From assembly GCA_038316335.1 (NCBI GenBank), contig JBBQAM010000092.1, positions 1 to 8,430 of the forward strand: a DNA stretch of 8,430 nt, read 5' to 3'. The translations under genes and the position numbers were made by a program. Below, piece after piece: positions 1 through 5,928 of the stretch. How positions within the stretch are numbered: position 1 is the first letter of the stretch; every line of letters begins with the position of its first letter. This stretch comes from JALHST01 sp038316335. Lineage in GTDB: Bacteria > Bacteroidota > Bacteroidia > Flavobacteriales > Flavobacteriaceae. Under the pieces are notes generated by a model, which saw only the letters and a program-made list of their open reading frames with translations, searched no databases and was not told the origin of the DNA.

Positions 1-1
1 A

Positions 2-52
2 ACCTATGGAGTTTTTGATTTTAAAAAACAGCTAGAAACCCAAAGGTGCTAA
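2..52 (+). CDS. C-terminal end of an unidentified upstream gene (partial)
   Basis: Reading from base 2, an open frame of 16 codons runs to a TAA at 50-52 and ends ...DFKKQLETQRC. The other two plus-strand frames stop earlier (TGA at 16-18, TAG at 33-35). The composition (aromatic, acidic and basic residues mixed) is protein-like, and its stop would overlap the GTG start of the next gene by 7 bases, an arrangement common for coupled genes. Too little is visible to name a family. The start lies outside the window. It could also be chance, since 16 open codons are not statistically strong. Confidence 0.4.
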   Translation, partial: TYGVFDFKKQLETQRC

Positions 53-1026
53 CCCGTAAACCGGCATTTGAAAATGATGATATTAATAAATACAAATTTA
101 TTAAAGTGAAAAAAACAATCGTAAAATCCTTTAAAATGATAGCGGCAGGGTCGCTAACTATAGTAACCGTTTTCTTATTGGTAGGCGGCTATCAATATTT
201 GAAAGTGGCTTTGGCCCCCGAATATCATGCGGAAACAATGTCTTTGAACTATGAAGTACTAGGCTCCGGAGAAAGCCCTCTTCTCCTTATCCACGGCTTG
301 GCTGGTTCCAAAAACTATTGGAAACAGGATTTGGAGGAAATCAAAGGAACGTACAAGCTTCTTTTGGTCGATTTATTGGGTTTTGGTGATTCTCCCAAAC
401 CTCAGAGCGACTATACACTTAAAACCCAATTAGAAGCACTTGAAAAAATAATAGTCAAAGAAGGGTTCAACAAGGGACGAACGGTTATTGTAGGCCATTC
501 ATTAGGTGCCATTCTTTCCTTGGCATTATTTGCAAAACACCCGGATTGGTTTGCCGGGACTGCGGTAATCGGTCTCCCGGTATTTGAAAGTAGAGATCAA
601 TTCACTGAGCAGATGTCCAACGACCTTCTTTTTGATCGTATTGCGATAGGCCCATATGGGAAACTGTTCTGCATGCTGCACCCGCTTTACCTCTCAAAAT
701 GGTTAAAGCCCGAAAATCTGACCGATGAAGTATTTTCCGATTCAAAAAAGCACACTTGGCAAAGCTATTACTATTCATTGAACGAAGTCATTCTTAAGAC
801 CGATCTCTATGATATTACCAAGAACATACGCGACCGAAAAGTACTTTTCATTCAGGGAACGAAAGACAAAATCGCACCCATTACAAATGTAAAAAACTTT
901 GCATCAACATTCACCAATGCCCAATTCATTGAAGTAAAAGATGGCGACCACCAATTATTTCTAAAAGAACCTTTTGAGGTCTGGGGACTCATAAGTAATT
1001 TCTATAAGAATAATATTAAAACATAA
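46..1026 (+). CDS. Membrane-anchored alpha/beta hydrolase
   Basis: A 326-residue alpha/beta-hydrolase-fold protein of unknown substrate. Residues about 31-57 form one hydrophobic segment, preceded by lysines (K20, K22, K23, K27, K30), so it is probably an N-terminal anchor with the catalytic domain outside the cytoplasm. The domain starts near residue 65. The oxyanion-hole motif LIHGLAGS is at 81-88 and the nucleophile elbow GHSLG at 150-154 (S152). The acid is probably D274 in QGTKDKIAP and the base H302 in DGDHQLF, so the triad is complete. The start is uncertain. GTG at 46 is the only start codon after the in-frame stop at 22-24, and it keeps the basic flank of the anchor. ATG at 136 (M31) would drop that flank. 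The hydrolase ends 4 bp before glgP, which suggests co-transcription, but a role in glucan or acyl metabolism is only a guess. Family assignment is secure; substrate is not. Confidence 0.9.
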   Translation: MLTRKPAFENDDINKYKFIKVKKTIVKSFKMIAAGSLTIVTVFLLVGGYQYLKVALAPEYHAETMSLNYEVLGSGESPLLLIHGLAGSKNYWKQDLEEIKGTYKLLLVDLLGFGDSPKPQSDYTLKTQLEALEKIIVKEGFNKGRTVIVGHSLGAILSLALFAKHPDWFAGTAVIGLPVFESRDQFTEQMSNDLLFDRIAIGPYGKLFCMLHPLYLSKWLKPENLTDEVFSDSKKHTWQSYYYSLNEVILKTDLYDITKNIRDRKVLFIQGTKDKIAPITNVKNFASTFTNAQFIEVKDGDHQLFLKEPFEVWGLISNFYKNNIKT

Positions 1027-1030
1027 GAAC

Positions 1031-3571
1031 ATGATAAAACAGACAGTAGATACAAATGAACTATACGGACTAATGCATACCGATATCGAAGGTGTGGAAT
1101 CCCTTATAGAACTGGCCCTGAATATCCGCTGGTCGTGGAACCATGCCTCCGATAAATTATGGCAACAATTGGATCCGGAACTATGGGAACAAACGAATAA
1201 CCCCTGGGTAATTTTACAGACCGTTTCAAGAGAACGTCTGGAGCAGCATTTGGCCGATTCGGTGTTTCGGGAGAAAATACAAACTCTTTTGGACGACAAT
1301 GAAAAAGCACTATCAATCCCTACCTGGTTTCAACAAAAGCATCCTAAGGCCCAACTTACGAAGGTTGCTTATTTTAGTATGGAATACATGCTGAGTGAGG
1401 CATTGCCCATTTATGCAGGTGGTCTGGGCAATGTGGCAGGTGATCAACTAAAATCCGCAAGTGATCTCGGCGTTCCTGTGGTGGCGGTGGGCCTACTGTA
1501 TGCCCAAGGGTATTTCCGGCAGGTTATTGACAAAGCAGGTAATCAAAACGAACAATTTCCTTTTAACGATCCCGGGCAATTGCCAATAACGCCGTTGCGC
1601 CTCCCAGATGGTGAATGGCTGCGGATAAAGATCGTATTTCCCGGCCATCCCCTATGGTTACGCGCTTGGCAGGTACAAGTAGGAAGGTTAAAGTTATATC
1701 TTTTAGATAGTAATGATGCCATCAATTTGCCCGAGTATCGCAGCATAACCGACGAGTTGTACGGTGGGGGACCGGAAACAAGGATAAAACAGGAAATTGT
1801 ATTGGGCATTGGGGGCTACAAATTGCTAAAGGCCTTGGATATAAAACCCGAGGTATGCCACATGAACGAGGGCCATGCCGCTTTCCTTGTTTTGGAAAGG
1901 GCGCGTGAATTTATGAAAGAAACCGGAACTACTTTCGAGGAAGCGTTGGCCGTTACCCGGGCCGGAAACCTATTTACCACCCATACAGCTGTTCCCGCAG
2001 GGTTCGATCACTTTAACCCTGCCCTTATGGAGCAATTTTTTGGTACGTACGCCAAGGAAGAACTCGGTATAGGTCTCAATAATCTAATGGCCCTTGGACG
2101 GGAAGATGTCAACAATCCCTCCTCCTATTTTAATATGGCCTATCTCGCCACCCGTGGCAGCGGCGCGGTCAATGGGGTTAGCCGGTTGCACGGCGAGGTA
2201 AGCAGAAATCTTTTTCGGAACCTTTTTCCGCGCTGGCCGATACATGAAATTCCCATAGAATATGTGACCAATGGAGTGCATATGCCCTCTTGGGATTCTG
2301 AATATGCCGATGAAATCTGGACCGAGGCCTGCGGCAAAGACCGCTGGCGGGGGGAACTGGTAGATCATGAAGCTCATATTTCGCACATCGGCGATGAAAA
2401 ACTTTGGGAATTCAGGAACCTTTCCAGAAATAGGCTCATCGGCTTTATCCGCACCAGATTTGAAAGACAATCCCAGGTTTCTGGTCTATCACCCGAAATC
2501 GTTGGGATAGCAAACCAAATTTTCGACCCCAATACCTTGACCTTGGGTTTTGCGCGCCGTTTTGTACCCTACAAAAGGCCCGATCTGCTCTTGCATGATC
2601 CCGAACGTTTTATCCGTATTCTTACACATCAAGAACATCCAGTACAACTGGTGCTGGCCGGCAAGGCACCACCATTTGACGAATCAGGCAAGGGATTGAT
2701 ACGAAAATGGGTGCAGTTTATCCAACAGCATAATCTTTATAAACATGTGGTGTTTTTAAGCGACTATGACATAATGTTGACCGAGAACTTGGTACAGGGC
2801 GTTGACGTATGGCTCAATACCCCAAGACGTCCTTGGGAGGCAAGCGGCACAAGCGGTATGAAGGTACTGGTCAATGGTGGGATTAACCTATCCGAACTGG
2901 ATGGTTGGTGGGCCGAGGCATACTCCCCCGAAGTGGGTTGGGCATTGGGTGATGGAAAGGAACATTACGACTCATCCGCTTGGGACACCTATGAAGCGAA
3001 TGCCTTATATGACCTATTGGAAAATGAAGTGGTCCCCGAATTTTACGAACGCAACAAAAAAGGAATACCGGAACGTTGGGTCGGTCGGATGCGTAAAAGT
3101 ATGGCGACCCTCACTCCCCGTTTTTCGACCAATCGCACCGTGCGCGAATACACGGAACAATACTACCTGCCTACTGCCATCAATTATAAAAAACGGGCGG
3201 CAAGAAAAGGAACGGCCGGAAAAAGAATCGTGAGCGCACGATACGAAATCAAGAGCAAATGGGGTAGCATCCGGTTTGGCAAAAGTCAAGTTGAAAGCAA
3301 TCGCAAAAGCCATGAATTTAGGATTCAGGCATGGCTGAATGGTATTAACCCTAAACATGTTTTGGTGGAGCTTTTTGCCGAAGGTTTAAAGGGGAAACAG
3401 CCTGAGCGGATCGAGATGAAAATGGATTGGATCGGAGATCATGGGGGTCATAACTTTTATGCCAAGGTCATTACTTCCAGGCCTACCCAGCATTACACCG
3501 TTCGCATCTTGCCTAACTATGAAGGGATTGCCGTGCCTTTGGAGGATAATCTGATTTTATGGCAGCATTAA
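1031..3571 (+). CDS. glgP: Alpha-glucan (glycogen/maltodextrin) phosphorylase, DUF3417 type
   Basis: Cytosolic GT35 enzyme that cleaves terminal alpha-1,4 glucosyl units with phosphate to give glucose-1-phosphate. The 846 residues match the roughly 850-residue bacterial/archaeal type (TIGR02094-like) rather than the classical muscle or E. coli GlgP/MalP type. Residues about 15-115 form the DUF3417-like N-terminal region (ALNIRWSWNHAS). Conserved landmarks follow: FSMEYMLSEALPIYAGGLG from 115 to 133, HMNEGHAAF from 277, RRFVPYKR at 509-516, and the pyridoxal-phosphate loop EASGTSGMK, with K611 as the expected cofactor lysine. After a basic linker (about 720-734) there is a C-terminal region of about 110 residues ending LILWQH. 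ATG at 1031 follows the hydrolase stop by 4 bp. The N-terminal region aligns sensibly from this start. Substrate (glycogen versus maltodextrin) cannot be decided from sequence; the fermentation genes downstream favour stored glucan. No frameshift or missing key residue seen. Confidence 0.96.
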   Translation: MIKQTVDTNELYGLMHTDIEGVESLIELALNIRWSWNHASDKLWQQLDPELWEQTNNPWVILQTVSRERLEQHLADSVFREKIQTLLDDNEKALSIPTWFQQKHPKAQLTKVAYFSMEYMLSEALPIYAGGLGNVAGDQLKSASDLGVPVVAVGLLYAQGYFRQVIDKAGNQNEQFPFNDPGQLPITPLRLPDGEWLRIKIVFPGHPLWLRAWQVQVGRLKLYLLDSNDAINLPEYRSITDELYGGGPETRIKQEIVLGIGGYKLLKALDIKPEVCHMNEGHAAFLVLERAREFMKETGTTFEEALAVTRAGNLFTTHTAVPAGFDHFNPALMEQFFGTYAKEELGIGLNNLMALGREDVNNPSSYFNMAYLATRGSGAVNGVSRLHGEVSRNLFRNLFPRWPIHEIPIEYVTNGVHMPSWDSEYADEIWTEACGKDRWRGELVDHEAHISHIGDEKLWEFRNLSRNRLIGFIRTRFERQSQVSGLSPEIVGIANQIFDPNTLTLGFARRFVPYKRPDLLLHDPERFIRILTHQEHPVQLVLAGKAPPFDESGKGLIRKWVQFIQQHNLYKHVVFLSDYDIMLTENLVQGVDVWLNTPRRPWEASGTSGMKVLVNGGINLSELDGWWAEAYSPEVGWALGDGKEHYDSSAWDTYEANALYDLLENEVVPEFYERNKKGIPERWVGRMRKSMATLTPRFSTNRTVREYTEQYYLPTAINYKKRAARKGTAGKRIVSARYEIKSKWGSIRFGKSQVESNRKSHEFRIQAWLNGINPKHVLVELFAEGLKGKQPERIEMKMDWIGDHGGHNFYAKVITSRPTQHYTVRILPNYEGIAVPLEDNLILWQH

Positions 3572-3583
3572 AATCGATTTTAA
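3568..3583 (+). repeat. Perfect 16-bp palindrome over the glgP stop codon
   Basis: TTAAAATCGATTTTAA is identical to its own reverse complement, centred between 3575 and 3576. It overlaps the last codon and the TAA of glgP and lies 15 bp before the 72-residue ORF. A perfect 8-bp half-site on each side is rarer than chance in a window this size, although A/T-rich sequence raises the background. It has no loop, so it is a poor RNA hairpin. A dimeric regulator site is possible but unproven. Confidence 0.5.
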
Positions 3584-3598
3584 ACTAAAAAATAGAAA

Positions 3599-3817
3599 AT
3601 GGAAACTTTGGAATATCACGAAAAAGTATTAAAAAAAGTCAGCTTTGACGAGGAACTGTTAAAGCTAGAACTGAAAAAGGCGGTCCGTAATACCATCTGT
3701 TCCGAACAACTGGTCTTATTGGAATGGTGTGGTAAGGAGCTAGGGCCGAAATATAAAGATATGACCGCCTTTTATATGAAGGATAAGAGTTGTGTTTTGA
3801 ACAATTCGAAAAATTAA
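3599..3817 (+). CDS. Small hypothetical protein, 72 residues
   Basis: I do not recognise the family. The protein is soluble-looking, with no signal peptide or membrane segment. Residues about 3-30 look strongly helical and charged (HEKVLKKVSFDEELLKLELK). A second probable helix covers about 34-48 (SEQLVLLEWCGKEL), followed by a tail with KYKDMTAFYM. Cysteines lie at 34, 44 and 65 with no zinc-binding spacing. The frame has an ATG after A-rich sequence (AAATAGAAAATG), typical of Bacteroidota, and lies 27 bp after glgP on the same strand. The residue mix (few low-complexity runs, amphipathic periodicity) supports real coding. Its position among glucan-to-acetate genes suggests a helper or regulatory role, but that is inference only. 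It could also be a fast-evolving lineage-specific protein. Confidence 0.7.
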   Translation: METLEYHEKVLKKVSFDEELLKLELKKAVRNTICSEQLVLLEWCGKELGPKYKDMTAFYMKDKSCVLNNSKN

Positions 3818-3834
3818 AAATAAAATGAACGTAA

Positions 3835-3868
3835 GAAGTGGAAGGATAAATCCATTGGATTCCACTTC
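3835..3868 (+). repeat. Inverted repeat (9-bp stem) in the spacer before the SDR gene
   Basis: GAAGTGGAA (3835-3843) pairs exactly with TTCCACTTC (3860-3868) across a 16-base loop. The loop contains a second small dyad, ATCC-ATT-GGAT (3850-3860), which competes with the last stem pair. The right arm is followed by CTCTTCTAG, not a run of T, so it is a weak candidate for an intrinsic terminator. An mRNA-processing or attenuation hairpin, or a protein-binding dyad, is equally possible. It occupies the middle of the 81-bp gap between 3817 and 3899, the longest gap among the confidently called genes. Confidence 0.55.
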
Positions 3869-3898
3869 CTCTTCTAGTAACAATTAAATTATAAAATT

Positions 3899-4672
3899 AT
3901 GGATCGAGTAAAGAATAAAGTAGCCATTGTCACGGGAGGTGCCTCTGGTCTAGGAAAATCAAGTGCTATCCTGTTGGCACGTGAAGGAGCGAAAATTGTA
4001 ATAACAGATTTGGACGAGGATCATGGAAATGAAGTAGTAACGTCAATAAAAGACAACGGAGGGGAAGCCATATTCATTAGGCAAGATGTGTCGAAGGAAG
4101 ATGAATGGGAAAACATCATCAAGACTACCATTAAAACATTTGGTAAACTGCATATTTTGGCCAACTCTGCCGGTATAGGAGTCGGTGGCAATGTGGAGGA
4201 GATAACTTTGGCAGATTGGAGAAAGTTGATGAGTATCAACCTTGATGGTAGTTTTTTAGGCACTCAATACGGAATCAAAGCGATGAAAAAGACAGGAGAG
4301 GGTGGTTCCATTATCAATTTTTCCTCTATTGAAGGACTTATTGGCGACCCTAATCTACCGGCCTACAACGCTAGCAAGGGAGGTGTTACCTTGTTTACCA
4401 AGTCAGCCGCGCTACATTGTGCCAAACAGGGCTACGGCATCCGTGTTAATTCCATTCATCCGGCCTATATCTGGACCCCCATGGTAGAGAACTATCTGAA
4501 AGCCTCAGGCAATGTGGAAGACGGAAGAAAGATGTTGGATAGTCTGCATCCTATCGGACATATGGGAGAACCTGACGACATAGGTTACGGAGTAGTATAT
4601 CTGGCCTCGGACGAATCCAAATTTATGACGGGGGCTGAACTGGTCATCGATGGGGGCTATACCGCCCAGTAA
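3899..4672 (+). CDS. Short-chain dehydrogenase/reductase, R-specific alcohol dehydrogenase-like
   Basis: A 257-residue classical SDR, usual length, cytosolic, using NAD(P)H to interconvert a ketone or aldehyde and an alcohol. The Rossmann motif TGGASGLG is at 12-19, NSAG at 89-92 (normally NNAG), and the catalytic set is N114, S143, Y156 and K160 (YNASK). Segments such as EEITLADWRKLMSINLDG, FSSIEGLIGDP, GHMGEPDDI and the end DGGYTAQ closely resemble the Lactobacillus brevis R-specific alcohol dehydrogenase as I remember it. After the second strand it has D37 (VITDLD), where the NADP-dependent L. brevis enzyme has Gly (ITGRH). An acid there normally excludes the 2'-phosphate, so NAD preference is expected. 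HPAY at 187-190 replaces the usual HPGY. It lies 32 bp before ackA. A sink for NADH fits the context, but the true substrate is unknown; automatic labels such as glucose 1-dehydrogenase would be unreliable. Confidence 0.9.
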   Translation: MDRVKNKVAIVTGGASGLGKSSAILLAREGAKIVITDLDEDHGNEVVTSIKDNGGEAIFIRQDVSKEDEWENIIKTTIKTFGKLHILANSAGIGVGGNVEEITLADWRKLMSINLDGSFLGTQYGIKAMKKTGEGGSIINFSSIEGLIGDPNLPAYNASKGGVTLFTKSAALHCAKQGYGIRVNSIHPAYIWTPMVENYLKASGNVEDGRKMLDSLHPIGHMGEPDDIGYGVVYLASDESKFMTGAELVIDGGYTAQ

Positions 4673-4704
4673 ACGATAATCCAAAAATTAACCTAGGGTA
4701 AGCA

Positions 4705-5925
4705 ATGTATCTTGAAAATTCAAATCTTTTGACGATCAATGGCGGTTCATCCAGCATTAAATTCGCCATGTACGAAATGGCCGAAAATCCCATGCCCATA
4801 TCTTCCGGAAGCATCAACCGCATTGGTTTGCAAAATACCGAATTCAACATTACCGATAATAACACTAAAAAAAACACGAGTTACGATGTATATGCCCCTG
4901 GTTTTTACGAAGCGGCGACCTTTTTAATCCTTTGGCTCAAAAAGCAACCTGATTTTAGCAAGGTCAAATGTATCGGTCATCGCATTGTTCATGGGATGAA
5001 CCATAAACAGGCGGAAGTAATAAGTGCGTCTTTGTTAATGCAATTGAAACAAATCAGTGATTATGACCCTGATCACCTTCCGGCCGAGATTGATATGATC
5101 GAGCTGTTCACAAGACATTGCCCCCATATATTACAGATAGCCTGTTTTGATACCGCCTTTCACACCACTTTGCCCCGCATTGCAAAAATGCTGCCCATAC
5201 CGAATCGTTTTGACAAATTAGGTATCCAGCGATATGGTTTTCACGGCTTATCCTATGCCTATCTCATAGAAGAGCTAAAGAAAAAAGTGGGTGTTGCCGT
5301 AGCTAATGGAAGGGTCATTTTGGCCCATCTGGGGAACGGGGCCAGTTTGGCCGCCGTAAAAGACGGCAAAAGTATAGATACCAGTATGGGTTTTACACCG
5401 GCAGGTGGATGTGTTATGGGTACAAGAAGTGGCGATCTGGATCCTGGAGTCGCTTGGTACATCATGAACAGTGAAGGGATGAACCCCAAACAGTTCAACC
5501 ATTTGATCAATCATGAAGCTGGTTTATTAGGGATTTCAGGAGTTAGTGCCGATATGCGGGACTTATTACAAAAAGAAAGCTCGAACAATGGGGCAGCAGA
5601 AGCAGTAGCACTTTTTTGTTATCAGATAAAAAAATGGATAGGTGCTTTCATGACCGTATTGGGAGGTCTTGACATTGTCGTGTTTTCAGGTGGTATAGGT
5701 GAAAATGCACCGCTGATCCGTTCAAGAATATGTGATGGACTTGCCTTTGCAGGTATTGAGTTGGATGAAATACAAAATGAACAAAATAGATTTCAAATTT
5801 CGATTCCAGATAGCAAAGTAAAAGTTATGGTAATCCCTACCAATGAGGAGGTGATGATCGCAAAGAGTACAAAGGATTTGTACAACGAATTCAAAAGTAA
5901 AAAAGGACAGGTAAAAAATAAGTAA
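4705..5925 (+). CDS. ackA: Acetate kinase (divergent clade)
   Basis: Cytosolic ASKHA-fold kinase that converts acetyl phosphate plus ADP to acetate plus ATP. The 406 residues are the usual length. The phosphate-binding motif NGGSSSIK is at 12-19. Residues corresponding to the known active site are R93 (GHRIVHG), H124, D149 (FDTAFH), H180 (GFHG), H208 (HLGNG), R241 (TRSGDLDPG) and the TNEE glutamates at 381-382, so activity is expected. Two spots depart from the common pattern: the stretch after H180 reads GFHGLSY where most acetate kinases have GFHGTSH, and the segment around H124 reads DHLPAEID instead of HNPP. The stop is 3 bp from the xfp start, so the two enzymes that make and use acetyl phosphate are tightly coupled. 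A related acyl kinase (propionate or butyrate) is possible, but the phosphoketolase partner favours acetate. Confidence 0.95.
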   Translation: MYLENSNLLTINGGSSSIKFAMYEMAENPMPISSGSINRIGLQNTEFNITDNNTKKNTSYDVYAPGFYEAATFLILWLKKQPDFSKVKCIGHRIVHGMNHKQAEVISASLLMQLKQISDYDPDHLPAEIDMIELFTRHCPHILQIACFDTAFHTTLPRIAKMLPIPNRFDKLGIQRYGFHGLSYAYLIEELKKKVGVAVANGRVILAHLGNGASLAAVKDGKSIDTSMGFTPAGGCVMGTRSGDLDPGVAWYIMNSEGMNPKQFNHLINHEAGLLGISGVSADMRDLLQKESSNNGAAEAVALFCYQIKKWIGAFMTVLGGLDIVVFSGGIGENAPLIRSRICDGLAFAGIELDEIQNEQNRFQISIPDSKVKVMVIPTNEEVMIAKSTKDLYNEFKSKKGQVKNK

Positions 5926-5928
5926 GAC

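Noticed and set aside
3..35. Alternative reading of the left edge in frame 3 (PMEFLILKNS then TAG) as the end of the upstream gene.
   Set aside because: It is shorter and less protein-like than the frame ending at 52, which also gives a sensible overlap with the hydrolase start; neither can be proven from so few codons.
961..1316. Minus-strand open frames of 70-112 codons over the hydrolase end and the start of glgP.
   Set aside because: They lie opposite strongly conserved coding sequence, have odd Cys/Ser-rich or Pro-rich composition and no recognisable motif.
2084..2470. Minus-strand open frame of 128 codons within glgP.
   Set aside because: It is antisense to the conserved phosphorylase core, shows no domain-like pattern, and is best explained by codon bias of the real gene.
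2874..3233. Plus-strand frame of 119 codons in another phase inside glgP.
   Set aside because: It sits wholly inside the conserved glgP reading frame, and its Pro/Trp/Met/Thr-rich low-quality composition is typical of an out-of-frame read.
4688..4701. Near-palindrome TTAACCTAGGGTAA just before ackA, including a purine stretch AGGGTAA that could act as a ribosome binding site.
   Set aside because: Two of the 14 positions break the symmetry, and the Shine-Dalgarno match is weak; the other genes here start without one, so neither role can be supported.
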